From: an uncultured Roseburia sp.
Lineage (GTDB): Bacteria; Bacillota; Clostridia; Lachnospirales; Lachnospiraceae
DNA length: 26,980 bases
NCBI GenBank assembly: GCA_947070915.1
Contig: CAMTDY010000015.1
Coordinates: forward strand, 1 to 26,980
Reading direction: 5' to 3'
The notes below the pieces were generated by a model. That model was not told where the DNA came from and searched no databases. It worked only from the letters and a program-made list of their open reading frames with translations. This document shows positions 1 to 8,085 of the stretch, piece after piece. Each line of letters begins with the position of its first letter. The first letter of the stretch is position 1. Position numbers and translations under genes: made by a program.

Positions 1-102
1 GCAATAATAACATTTCAGCTTTCCGTATACTTTATTGACATCATATTCACTAATTTTAATTTCTTGCCCATTATACATTGCCCGATTCATCTTAATCCCC
101 AT
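1..102 (-). CDS. Partial CDS, N-terminus only, possibly CoiA-like
   Basis: Only the first 34 codons are inside the window; the gene continues beyond base 1. The frame opens at ATG 102-100, preceded at about 8 bases by GGAGGT (111-116), which lies inside the last codons of the upstream 75-residue ORF. A second in-frame ATG at 90-88 gives a product starting MNRAMYNGQEI. The visible end contains a Cys-Tyr-Tyr-Cys sequence (residues about 31-34) that could start a zinc-binding pair. N-termini of this kind, with a short beta strand and then Cys-x2-Cys, occur in CoiA-like proteins, but too little is present to assign the family. The start overlaps the stop of the upstream ORF, so the two are probably co-transcribed. 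Confidence 0.4.
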   Translation of the reverse strand, partial: MGIKMNRAMYNGQEIKISEYDVNKVYGKLKCYYC

Positions 103-319
103 ATGTCATACCTCCGAATATACTAAATTCTTTTAACCTATAATTAGTTGCCAAAACCAACATATCGATGACTGAAATATTATCCGGGCGCTTTTTATAC
201 AAAAAAACTAAAACTTTATACCATATTATAGGTGGAAGCATTGAAAAGGAATATAACACATCATTTCTTGATCCAAATTCGTATTTTTTAAAATAGCTTA
301 TCAGCAGATATGATAACAT
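92..319 (-). CDS. Small hypothetical protein, 75 aa
   Basis: I do not recognise this protein. It begins at ATG 319 with a good ribosome binding site (AGGAGAGG, about 3-8 bases upstream), and its TAA overlaps the start region of the next, partial gene. It is rich in Leu, Tyr, Phe and Lys. It reads as two or three amphipathic helices with no signal peptide and no obvious long membrane segment. It is more AT-rich than the rlmD gene beside it, which suggests the accessory stretch begins around here. The ribosome binding site of the downstream gene (GGAGGT) is written into its Gly-Gly codons near the C-terminus, a sign of translational coupling. It could be a small partner of the truncated downstream gene. 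Confidence 0.5.
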   Translation of the reverse strand: MLSYLLISYFKKYEFGSRNDVLYSFSMLPPIIWYKVLVFLYKKRPDNISVIDMLVLATNYRLKEFSIFGGMTYGD

Positions 320-434
320 ATCCTCTCCTATTTCTAAAAGCCTATCCCCCGGGGTAAACCTCTGCTTATATCATCACTCTGCGGAAACAGAAACACACAT
401 TTATTTTAATCCCAAAATGGCAAAATCCTTTGAT
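320..434. other. Intergenic region, no gene seen
   Basis: This 115-base stretch separates the end of rlmD from the 75-residue ORF. It holds the ribosome binding site of that ORF and a CCCCGGGG palindrome near 345-354. I see no convincing rho-independent terminator for rlmD, only AT-rich short inverted repeats. A possible -10 (TATAAG on the minus strand) lacks a good -35. Confidence 0.5.
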
Positions 435-1904
435 TTATTGGGCTTTTCTTGACAGAAGGCAGACTGTCTCCACATGCCCTCCCTGCCCAAACATATCACA
501 CGGTCTTACCTTCCTTACCTCATACCCTTTCTCCCCCAGCAGCTTCACATCCCGCGCCAGCGTCGCCGGATCACAGCTCACATAGACGATTTTCGCCGGC
601 GCCATCTTCACGATGGTGTCCAGCAGGACAATGTCGCAGCCTTTTCGCGGCGGGTCCACCACAACCACATCCGCCAGAGTGGACATCTTTTCTGTTTCAC
701 TCTCCGCTTCGTTCCCTTCTTCACCTGGAAGATTTCTGACGTCTCCCAGCTCTTCTGCCAGCCTTGGAACGACTTCCTCGGCGGCGCCGCAGAAAAACTC
801 TGCATTTTGGATTCCATTCAGGCGGGCATTTTCCCTGGCATTTTTAATTGCCTCCGGCACAATCTCCACCCCGTATACTTTCTTTGCATTTTGTGCCAGA
901 AACAAAGAGATCGTACCGATCCCACAGTAGAGATCCCACACCATTTCCTCTCCGGTTAAACCAGCAAACTCCAGAGCGGTCTGGTAAAGTTTTTCCGTCT
1001 GTACCGGGTTGACCTGATAAAAAGACTGGGGAGAAATGTGGTAGAAAATCCCGCCGATGCTGTCCTCGATATACTCCTGTCCCCAGAGAAGCTGCATCTT
1101 CTTCCCAAGTATAACATTGGTCTGATCGGTATTTATATTCAGCAAAATACCTGTCATTCCCGGAATTCCACTCAATTTATCTATTAAAGTTCCCTGCAGG
1201 TCCTCACTGATCTGTTGACTGTTTATGACAAGGCATACCATGATCTGACCTGTAGTATAAGCGCGCCGGATGTAGATATGGCGGACCAGGCCTCTATGGC
1301 TGGCTTCGTCATAGGCTGTCACATGCTGTTCCTGCATCCAGGAAAGCACCGTCTCCAAAATTCCCTTCATGCAGGGATGCTGGATCGCACAATCTGTCAC
1401 TGGGATGATATTGTGGGTGCGCCCTGCATAGAACCCCGCCACCGGGCGGGGCATACCACTGTCATCTTTTTGCATCCTGACGGGAAACTGCGCCTTATTC
1501 CGGTAATGCCATGGCATTTCCATACCTATGGCCGGCAGCCACTCCACCTTTTCTTCACTTACTCCACCGATCCTCACCAGGCAGTCCCTGACTTTTTTCT
1601 CTTTGTAGTCCAACTGTTTTTCATATGAAAGATGCTGCAGGGTACAGCCGCCACACTGTCTTGCCACCGGACATTCCGGTTCCACCCTGCCGGAACCTGA
1701 ACATTCCAGCACCTCCATCATTCTCGCAAAACCATACTTCTTATTACATTTCATTATTTTCGCACGAATGGTTTCTCCCGGAAGGGCATCTTTGACAAAA
1801 AGGGCATAGCCGTCCACATGGCCGATGCCCTCCCCGTTATTACCCAGATCATCTATTTTTAATGTAATTTCCTGATTCTTCCTCAACTCCATATTCAGCC
1901 TCAT
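435..1904 (-). CDS. rlmD: 23S rRNA (uracil-5-)-methyltransferase RlmD
   Basis: The family uses SAM to methylate a uracil at C5 in 23S rRNA (U1939 in E. coli numbering) and usually carries a 4Fe-4S cluster. An N-terminal TRAM domain is visible (GNNGEGIGHVDGYALFV). It is followed by the cluster cysteines (C-x5-C-G-G-C, plus a later Cys in VTDCAI), the SAM site WDLYCGIGTISL, the DPPRKG motif and the catalytic-Cys motif VSCDPATLARD. The frame is open to an ATG at 1940, but that ATG lies inside the -10 of a good promoter, so translation must begin at 1904 or at 1892. I prefer 1904, which has AGAAGAG upstream; both are weakly supported. An acidic stretch of about 25 residues (EEGNEAESETEK) is inserted just before DPPRKG. 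Confidence 0.93.
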   Translation of the reverse strand: MRLNMELRKNQEITLKIDDLGNNGEGIGHVDGYALFVKDALPGETIRAKIMKCNKKYGFARMMEVLECSGSGRVEPECPVARQCGGCTLQHLSYEKQLDYKEKKVRDCLVRIGGVSEEKVEWLPAIGMEMPWHYRNKAQFPVRMQKDDSGMPRPVAGFYAGRTHNIIPVTDCAIQHPCMKGILETVLSWMQEQHVTAYDEASHRGLVRHIYIRRAYTTGQIMVCLVINSQQISEDLQGTLIDKLSGIPGMTGILLNINTDQTNVILGKKMQLLWGQEYIEDSIGGIFYHISPQSFYQVNPVQTEKLYQTALEFAGLTGEEMVWDLYCGIGTISLFLAQNAKKVYGVEIVPEAIKNARENARLNGIQNAEFFCGAAEEVVPRLAEELGDVRNLPGEEGNEAESETEKMSTLADVVVVDPPRKGCDIVLLDTIVKMAPAKIVYVSCDPATLARDVKLLGEKGYEVRKVRPCDMFGQGGHVETVCLLSRKAQ

Positions 1905-1935
1905 TTCAACTCTTCTGCATGATATCAACAAAACT

Positions 1936-1964
1936 ATCATACCTTAACCGGCTGTCTAATTCAA
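1936..1964 (-). promoter_or_regulatory. Sigma-A promoter of rlmD
   Basis: On the minus strand TTGAAT (1964-1959) is followed after exactly 17 bases by TATGAT (1941-1936). The predicted transcript start is near 1929, giving a leader of about 25 bases before ATG 1904. This promoter separates rlmD from the lipoprotein gene upstream. It also rules out the ATG at 1940, which is part of the -10 hexamer. Confidence 0.7.
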
Positions 1965-1986
1965 TAGCTTTTTAAACATAATACAT

Positions 1987-3534
1987 TCAATCCTTCTCCT
2001 TCGCTTCAATAGTATCGTAATTGTTAGGCATCCTGTCACACACTTCATAATCTTCAAAAAACTCACCGGGGTCCCCTGACAGCATGCGGTTATTTCTATC
2101 ATATGTATAGCGGGATAACCAATCCTCACCTTTTTGTAAATAGCGCAGGCTGCCTGTGCGGAAATCATAAACGGCCGGCATATTTTTTTTCTTCTCTGAA
2201 TTCTCAAGATACATCAGACATTCGTCCTCTGTCATACTCGCACAAAATCCCCTGGCCTTAAAATAAGCCTTCTTCCTACAGGGCTGTCTTCCGTAAATCC
2301 CATCCCATTTCTTGGAAAATAATTTCAAGCGTTCTTTCGGATTAGAAAGGCATTCGTTCAGCTTATCCTCACACTCAAGTACCGCATCGGGAGTCCGAAA
2401 CTCTTTACTGAGGACCACCCGGTTCTGGCAGACCTCTCCATTTTTTCCTTCCCCATCGATCACCACCTGCATATACAGTCGGTTTGCACGGACAAAACAG
2501 GCTTCATATCCGTAGGTATGCTCTTTTCGCCCAATGGAACATTTTAACAATCCCCTCTGCTCCAGTAATTTCCTCAGTTCCTCCTCAGTAACAAAACAGG
2601 AACTTTTATTTTCCCTCAGATCGTACTGCCATATTTCTCTCTTTTCTTCCTTGGTATTCCTCCAGAATATGTTGGTCTCTGAGACCGCAGAAATACTGGA
2701 AGAGTATAAATGGTCATAGTTTTCCTCCGATGCCACGGTGGTCATTTCCCCAGTTTCCAGATTCACACGGACTAATTCCCCTTTCTCATCATCATGCAAA
2801 AAGACGCTTCCACCCCACAGGATCATCTCCTCCATACTGTCTGAAAAACTGTCTGTGCGGAATATTTCCTCCCATACATAACTTCTCTTCTGCATATCAT
2901 ATACACGCGGAGGCGTTTCCAGCACATCCTCCTCCGTATACTCTCCCCCCACAAAGACGATATATCTGCCATCACACTGTACTCCCCGGTGATATATGCC
3001 CACATGGCCTATCGACAGAACCAGTCCCCCCTCATTTTCAGTTCTCAAGACCAGTTCTTCTGCCGTCTGATCCATTTGAAAACTGTTTTTATTGATCGGG
3101 GACCGCCAGACCTCGTCCACTACAAAGCGGACCTCCCCGTCTCTTTCCCTTTCTGCTTCTTTTGTATAATATACCCAGTCATTATCGGCATAACACACCT
3201 CATGAATCCTCTTGACGCGGATCTTTCGTTCTGAACCCTTTTCCAGATCCCGTTCCACAAGTCTTGCATCCTCAGAATAGCAGTCCTTGATATAATACAG
3301 GTTCCAGTCGCTGCAGTATGTATATCTGCTATACCCCCCGGTATCCGACACTGCCTGTCCACTCACCGCAGAAGCAGATACCACCTGTCCGCTCACCACA
3401 GAGGCGGATACTGCCCCGCCAGAAATACGGTTATCTGCTGAAAGACCGCTGTACTCACCGCCGCAGCCAGCAAAAAACAGGGCTGCAGCAGTAAGACTAA
3501 CTATCACCTTCATAGATTTAAAATGTTTTATCAC
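1987..3534 (-). CDS. Secreted lipoprotein of unknown function, probably beta-propeller-like
   Basis: This 515-residue lipoprotein has a short basic N-terminus, a hydrophobic stretch and a lipobox ending in FFAGC (Cys24), so it should be lipid-anchored on the outer face of the membrane. Residues about 36-62 are short repeats of a ten-residue unit (AVSASVVSGQ, VVSASAVSGQ, AVSD...), probably a flexible spacer. The rest has recurring Tyr/Trp-rich beta segments (WNLYYIKD, NDWVYYTKE, RYIVFVGG, SVFLHDDE), like the sensor-less beta-propellers or DUF5050-type proteins of Clostridia. The start is GTG at 3534, immediately after the TAA of the upstream HELTH protein gene. Its ribosome binding site AAGGTG lies inside that gene's last codons, so the two are translationally coupled. 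The function is unknown; the tight pairing suggests it works with the upstream secreted protein. Confidence 0.75.
   Translation of the reverse strand: MIKHFKSMKVIVSLTAAALFFAGCGGEYSGLSADNRISGGAVSASVVSGQVVSASAVSGQAVSDTGGYSRYTYCSDWNLYYIKDCYSEDARLVERDLEKGSERKIRVKRIHEVCYADNDWVYYTKEAERERDGEVRFVVDEVWRSPINKNSFQMDQTAEELVLRTENEGGLVLSIGHVGIYHRGVQCDGRYIVFVGGEYTEEDVLETPPRVYDMQKRSYVWEEIFRTDSFSDSMEEMILWGGSVFLHDDEKGELVRVNLETGEMTTVASEENYDHLYSSSISAVSETNIFWRNTKEEKREIWQYDLRENKSSCFVTEEELRKLLEQRGLLKCSIGRKEHTYGYEACFVRANRLYMQVVIDGEGKNGEVCQNRVVLSKEFRTPDAVLECEDKLNECLSNPKERLKLFSKKWDGIYGRQPCRKKAYFKARGFCASMTEDECLMYLENSEKKKNMPAVYDFRTGSLRYLQKGEDWLSRYTYDRNNRMLSGDPGEFFEDYEVCDRMPNNYDTIEAKEKD
3354..3420 (-). repeat. 30-base direct repeats encoding a Ser/Val/Ala spacer
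   Basis: Two copies of a 30-base unit starting CCTGTCC (plus strand 3354 and 3384), plus a partial third, encode near-identical ten-residue units of the lipoprotein stalk just after the lipid anchor. The differences between copies are mostly synonymous or conservative. Confidence 0.7.
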
Positions 3535-6500
3535 TTATTTCACCTTCACTTTGATCTTCTTGGAAAGGCCGTTCCATGCCACACAATAGATGTAACATGT
3601 ACCGCGTCTGCCTCCGGTAATGGTTCCCGTTTTTGAGACCTTTACGATGGATGGATTTGCAGAGATATAACGCACCTTTTTACTGGCTTTATTCAACTTT
3701 TTACCTGATGCCTTTATTTTCAATTTTATCTTTTTGCCTGATTTCACGCTTACAAGAGACCGTTTTGTCTGCAGTTTCTGGGGATCGCCGTACTTTCCAC
3801 CCTTTGTTATACTATAAGCAGGAAGTGACTTGGATATGGACACCCGTTTCCCGTCAATAATCTTATAAGCCATCACATAATATCTATACTGTGTTCCCTT
3901 TTTCAAGCCTGTTCGTTTCCATCTGAGAACCTTTTTACTCACCGTCCGCAGACATTTATATTTGCCATTGCCTTTTGCCCCGTAAATATAATATCCATCT
4001 GCTGACTTGACCGAATTCCAGCGAATGATCTGTGATTTACTGGAAGCAGAAACTCTGGCAATGAGCAGTTCGGACTTGAGGGCTCCCCCATCCAAAATAC
4101 TGTCGTCATCCTCATCCGGCAAAAGATCGTCAATATCTGACATATCAGGATCCGTTTCTGCCGGTGGCTGAACTGGCGGTTTGTTTGAGGGTGTTACACT
4201 CGGAATTGCCGTTGGGCTTGCTATCGGTGTCGCTGCCGGTGCTGATGTCGGCTTTACTTCCGGCGTCACAGTCGGTGTCACCCCCGGCTTTTCTGTCACA
4301 CCTGGTGTTGCACCCGGAGTTGACGTTGGGCTTGCTGTCGGCGTCTCTGCCGGCGCTGACGTCGGCTTTACCCCTGGTGTGTTGGTTGGCGTTAACGTTG
4401 GTTTCACCCCCGGCTTTTCTGTCACACCTGGTGTTACACTTGGTGTTGACGTTGGGCTTGCTGTCGGTGCCGCTGTCGGCGTTGCTGTCGGGACTGCTGT
4501 TACTTCCGGCGTCGCTGTCGGCTCCGCGGGTTCCTGGCCATCACCATAGATGGATTCCTGAAAATCCTTTGTCTGGAATAAATACGCCCGGAATATCTGT
4601 GCTTTTAGCTGCTCAACCTGGGTAGCCTGTGCCCGGATATTATTGAATCCGTCCGAGGTTACATTAACATTGACTAAGTCACTCTCCACAGCCTCTTTCA
4701 TAAGCTGCTGCAGGACAGCAAAGTTCTTAATAGTTACTGTTTGATTTTTCCACTGAATGGTCACAGGTTTTAACTCTTTCACTTTATCTATTCTTTTCTG
4801 GAACATCGCCTTTTTGAAATCCGCCATTGTTCCATAAGTACTGCCAAAGATTTTTTTCAAAATATAAGTATCAGACAAAATAGTCTGGTCTGACTGGGCT
4901 GCAGCTTTAAACTGATTGGAAATATAAGGAACCATGCCCTCATAATATCCGTATTCAGCCAGAAGCTCAAATGCCTGCCGGCGTATCATAACATCACCAC
5001 TGACGCCGGTATCATTTTGTACTCCGGCATAATTGGCGCTGAACAACTGTACAACATAGTAGCCATTGCTTGCTATAGTTCCTGTCGTTTTTGTTCCATT
5101 CACCTCATAGCGGGATACGATAATGCTGTTTTGGATCAGATCGTCGATGTTATTCAAGCCTTTTGCCTCATCAAGGGTCAGCTCCCTCACAGAATCCAGA
5201 TTGTGTTTGGATCCGGCATCTCCCTGATTGCTTCTCTGATTTGTATCCTCAATCTGTTCCAGTTTATGGAACCACTTCTTCTTTTCTTCCGGTGTCTTAG
5301 AGAACATAATATCTGCCTCTGCATAATCCAGTGTATAGACGACATCCAGAAGACCACTCATATAGGACTGCAGGTCTTTTTCGTCCTGAAAACGGTCTGG
5401 CACTGCATTGTGGAATCTTTCATTATATGTCTGGCGGTCGTAGATCAGATTCAGGTTAAAGGCAGGTGGATCGTTTAATTCATAAGGTTCAAACATTCCC
5501 CTGGTATATACTTCTGCCTGCATCCCGTCTCTTATGCCATGCTGGTTCAACATAACAGGAGAGACCAGAAGATGCGTTAATTCATGGGCATAGGTGGCAA
5601 GCCCCCGCTCCGTCAATGCCTTTGAAAGATAATAGCGGACACCAGTACCAGCTGCCATGCCATCTGAGAACATAAAATTATCATATAAATTCAGGGGTGT
5701 AAAAAATTCCCTGACACCTATGGAGGCTTTTTCACCAAATTTAGCTGACCACTCTGCCTGGGCACTGGTTGTCGTATCCGAATAGATCCGCAGACTGTCC
5801 AGAACAATCCGGTTTGAAGTGAGCTGTCCCCGGTTCTCTGGTTTTGTGATCCGGCGCCAGAGATCAATAAATGCCTTCTGCTGACCGGCATTTTTTTTCA
5901 GATCTTCCCGGAACTCCTCCCGCTTTACTGCATATTGTGCAGGATCGGAAACTTTTAAACTCCTGTCCACATAACAATCCACGATTCCAAAGGTGATCGT
6001 GGCAGAATTCGCAATAACATAAATGCTGTCCTCCGATACGTTAAGCAGAGGAAGAATATAGGATTGCAACACCGTGTCATTATATAATCTGCTATACAGC
6101 CCGGCACCCGCCGCCGGATCCGTTGCGGAATCATCCACAATACATGCATGGCTCTCCTGCAGAAGCCACTCATCCAGCGTCATATCCGGTATCCATTTCT
6201 GTCTGTTTTCTTCCAGAAAGGCGCCAAGATTCATGGAACCAGTGACATCCCAGAATAGTTTATTATAGCCAAATACTTTGTTACTATTGGATACTTTTAA
6301 CGTATCTCCCCCCGCACCGCCAATCTTGATCAACCAGCTCAGAATATCTGTCGAAATCCCATAGGTACCCGGCTCGTAGAGAAGAACATCCCGGATATTT
6401 TTCTCTCCCATATTAAAATTATACAACCGCTCTATGTACGTGAGCCCCAGCAACAGTTTCTCTTTATTCTGCAATATCTTTTCTGTAAGAAAGGTACTGT

Positions 6501-6894
6501 CCTGGTTCTGGGCACCAGTGCTACTATCCACTATCCTCTGGATGATCTGTCCAATCTCTCCCTGAACTTTTTCAAACGCTTCTCCGTAAGATACAACTTT
6601 CACGTTATCCAGGTTCAGCTCCAGGACCGCCTCTTCATCTGTAATCTCCGTAATATTTCTTCCATCCCGTTTTGAGATCTCCAGTTTCTTATTCAGCTTA
6701 TCTGCCATCGTATACCGGGAAGGAGCGAGAAAACCAGCTATTTTTTCATCCTTGTAATAATCCACCGCCTTCAAAGCCGATTCCGTGTTCTGGCTTACCG
6801 TTTCTCCCAGACTGGCCGCAGAAGAGATAAAAGAAGGAAATATGATCCCCATCATCATAATCATCGCCATAACTACAATTCTTATTTTTTTCAT
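3535..6894 (-). CDS. Secreted M26/ZmpA-like HELTH metallopeptidase-related protein
   Basis: This 1119-residue protein has a typical signal peptide (MKKIRIVVMAMIMMM... SSAAS). The central region carries a zinc-peptidase motif HELTH at residues 437-441 within TYAHELTHLL, with candidate third-ligand Glu residues about 20-30 residues later (QAEVYTRGMFEPYE). This fits the ZmpA/ZmpB/ZmpC (peptidase M26) relatives. Residues about 783-915 are a Pro/Thr-rich linker of TPxxTP repeats. They are followed by a fibronectin type III-like domain (about 960-1045) and a Lys-rich bacterial Ig-like domain (about 1048-1119). There is no LPXTG signal. The ribosome binding site is GGAGGAGG and the stop abuts the lipoprotein's GTG. 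Proteolytic activity is inferred from the motif; some family members are called related proteins because activity is unproven. Substrates cannot be read from sequence. Confidence 0.8.
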   Translation of the reverse strand: MKKIRIVVMAMIMMMGIIFPSFISSAASLGETVSQNTESALKAVDYYKDEKIAGFLAPSRYTMADKLNKKLEISKRDGRNITEITDEEAVLELNLDNVKVVSYGEAFEKVQGEIGQIIQRIVDSSTGAQNQDSTFLTEKILQNKEKLLLGLTYIERLYNFNMGEKNIRDVLLYEPGTYGISTDILSWLIKIGGAGGDTLKVSNSNKVFGYNKLFWDVTGSMNLGAFLEENRQKWIPDMTLDEWLLQESHACIVDDSATDPAAGAGLYSRLYNDTVLQSYILPLLNVSEDSIYVIANSATITFGIVDCYVDRSLKVSDPAQYAVKREEFREDLKKNAGQQKAFIDLWRRITKPENRGQLTSNRIVLDSLRIYSDTTTSAQAEWSAKFGEKASIGVREFFTPLNLYDNFMFSDGMAAGTGVRYYLSKALTERGLATYAHELTHLLVSPVMLNQHGIRDGMQAEVYTRGMFEPYELNDPPAFNLNLIYDRQTYNERFHNAVPDRFQDEKDLQSYMSGLLDVVYTLDYAEADIMFSKTPEEKKKWFHKLEQIEDTNQRSNQGDAGSKHNLDSVRELTLDEAKGLNNIDDLIQNSIIVSRYEVNGTKTTGTIASNGYYVVQLFSANYAGVQNDTGVSGDVMIRRQAFELLAEYGYYEGMVPYISNQFKAAAQSDQTILSDTYILKKIFGSTYGTMADFKKAMFQKRIDKVKELKPVTIQWKNQTVTIKNFAVLQQLMKEAVESDLVNVNVTSDGFNNIRAQATQVEQLKAQIFRAYLFQTKDFQESIYGDGQEPAEPTATPEVTAVPTATPTAAPTASPTSTPSVTPGVTEKPGVKPTLTPTNTPGVKPTSAPAETPTASPTSTPGATPGVTEKPGVTPTVTPEVKPTSAPAATPIASPTAIPSVTPSNKPPVQPPAETDPDMSDIDDLLPDEDDDSILDGGALKSELLIARVSASSKSQIIRWNSVKSADGYYIYGAKGNGKYKCLRTVSKKVLRWKRTGLKKGTQYRYYVMAYKIIDGKRVSISKSLPAYSITKGGKYGDPQKLQTKRSLVSVKSGKKIKLKIKASGKKLNKASKKVRYISANPSIVKVSKTGTITGGRRGTCYIYCVAWNGLSKKIKVKVK
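4180..4535 (-). repeat. Degenerate tandem repeats encoding a Pro/Thr linker
   Basis: On the plus strand the element GTTGGGCTTGCT recurs at about 4211, 4325 and 4451 (periods of 114 and 126 bases). The element TCACCCCCGGCTTTTCTGTC recurs at 4278 and 4404 (126 bases). The units encode PGVTEKPGV and TPTASPTSTP-type segments. Because every codon is of the ACN/CCN/GTN class, both strands stay open over several hundred bases, which produces misleading antisense ORFs. Confidence 0.8.
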
Positions 6895-6944
6895 CCGCCA
6901 TCCTCCTCCATTTTTAGATCGATGCCATTTTGGTACTTTAATTC

Positions 6945-6950
6945 ATTATA
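6945..6950 (-). promoter_or_regulatory. Possible -10 of the HELTH protein/lipoprotein operon
   Basis: A perfect TATAAT on the minus strand lies about 50 bases upstream of ATG 6894. No -35 close to TTGACA sits 16-18 bases further up, so this is either a weak or an activator-dependent promoter, or chance in an AT-rich region. Confidence 0.35.
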
Positions 6951-7028
6951 CACTAACGTCCTGGCAGATGGCTACAAAATTATTTATTATCTTTTTATGA
7001 ATTATTAAATAAAAGCTTTAAAAATAAA

Positions 7029-7068
7029 CCTCAAAACAAAAGTCCGTTAAAAAACAGATGTTTTGAGG
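7029..7068 (-). terminator. Rho-independent terminator after yhaM
   Basis: CCTCAAAACA (7029-7038) and TGTTTTGAGG (7059-7068) form a perfect ten-base stem with a 20-base loop. On the minus strand the stem is followed by TTTATTTTT, fitting termination of the yhaM transcript that ends at 7114. The loop is long for a terminator, and an A/T run also follows on the plus strand. Confidence 0.6.
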
Positions 7069-7113
7069 TCTCATTTATTTTTTACTATTTCTTTAAAGCT
7101 CAGATCGCAACGA

Positions 7114-8064
7114 TCACAGCCCGCCTTCAGAAGTCTGCCTCAGGTTACTCTCAAACATGCGGTTAAAGCCAAGCCATTCCATGTTATCTTCTGCCTGCCC
7201 AAAGATCTCCGTCAGTGTCTGAAGTTTGGCATCTGCATTGTCCGCGAGATGGAGCGCCATCGCCTCTAAAAGAGCTGGTACTTTCGGGGAACCAAATTCC
7301 AGTTTGCCATGATGGGCAAGAATACAGTGGATCAGCTCATTTTCCAGCTTTTTTGGAAAACCACTGATCTCTGCGACCGCAGCTGATAACTTCTGGGCCC
7401 CGATATAAATATGCCCCAGAAGCTGCCCCTCATCGGTATAGTCATTCCGGGGAAAACCAGCTATTTCATCAATCTTCCCCATATCATGGAACAATGCCGC
7501 AGTGATCAGAAGGTCCCTGTGGATATTGGGGTATGCTCCAGAAAAATACTCGCACATATTTGTGACGCTGAGGGTATGTTCCAGAAGCCCGCCCATAAAT
7601 CCGTGGTGAACACTCTTTGCAGCGGAATGCTTTTTAAATTTCCCTACAAATTCCTTGTCTTCCAGGAAAAATTTCTTTAAAAGCTGACTGAGATATGGAT
7701 TTTTCACACTGTGTATGTAGGAAAGGATCTGCTCAAACATTTCTCCCACATCTTTTTTAGTGGTGGGGATATAATCCGCAGGATCGTATTCCCCTTCCTC
7801 ACTTTTGCGGAGCCTGGAAATATTCATCTGGATATTTCCCTGAAAGCTGGTGACCATCCCTTCACAATAAATATAATCCATCGCCTCAAAACTGGCAATA
7901 CCGTTATTCAACTCCCAGATCTTACCATCCGCCGTTCCAGTTTTATCCTGAAGGATCAGGGAATAATATGTCTTTCCCGCCTTGGTCTTCAGGATCTGCT
8001 TTGATTTACACAGGTAGGTCCCTGTCAGTTTCTGCCCTTCCCGATAATCTTTTAAATAATACAT
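7114..8064 (-). CDS. yhaM: 3'-5' exoribonuclease YhaM (OB-fold plus HD domain)
   Basis: YhaM-family enzymes are Mn-dependent cytoplasmic 3'-5' exonucleases that trim single-stranded RNA tails. The 316-residue length is typical. An N-terminal OB-fold nucleic-acid-binding domain (residues about 12-90, YSLILQDKTGTADGKIW) precedes an HD phosphohydrolase domain. The metal ligands are visible: His153/His154 in SVHHGF, GLLEHT, His193-Asp194 in LFHDMGK, and the later LGHI and LAHHGK histidines. The start ATG 8064 has AAAGGGA 8 bases upstream and lies 21 bases after the stop of the upstream secreted-protein gene, so the two probably share a transcript, ending at the terminator downstream. Confidence 0.92.
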   Translation of the reverse strand: MYYLKDYREGQKLTGTYLCKSKQILKTKAGKTYYSLILQDKTGTADGKIWELNNGIASFEAMDYIYCEGMVTSFQGNIQMNISRLRKSEEGEYDPADYIPTTKKDVGEMFEQILSYIHSVKNPYLSQLLKKFFLEDKEFVGKFKKHSAAKSVHHGFMGGLLEHTLSVTNMCEYFSGAYPNIHRDLLITAALFHDMGKIDEIAGFPRNDYTDEGQLLGHIYIGAQKLSAAVAEISGFPKKLENELIHCILAHHGKLEFGSPKVPALLEAMALHLADNADAKLQTLTEIFGQAEDNMEWLGFNRMFESNLRQTSEGGL

Positions 8065-8085
8065 ATCTATTCCCTTTACGCCTTT

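Noticed and set aside
345..354. CCCCGGGG palindrome after rlmD
   Set aside because: A single short palindrome with no repeat partner and no neighbouring integrase or tRNA, so there is no support for an attachment site.
4164..4625. Two plus-strand ORFs opposite the Pro/Thr linker
   Set aside because: They arise because the repeated ACN/CCN/GTN codons keep all frames open. The products are simple Val/Gly/Ala or Leu/Ser repeats with no start context.
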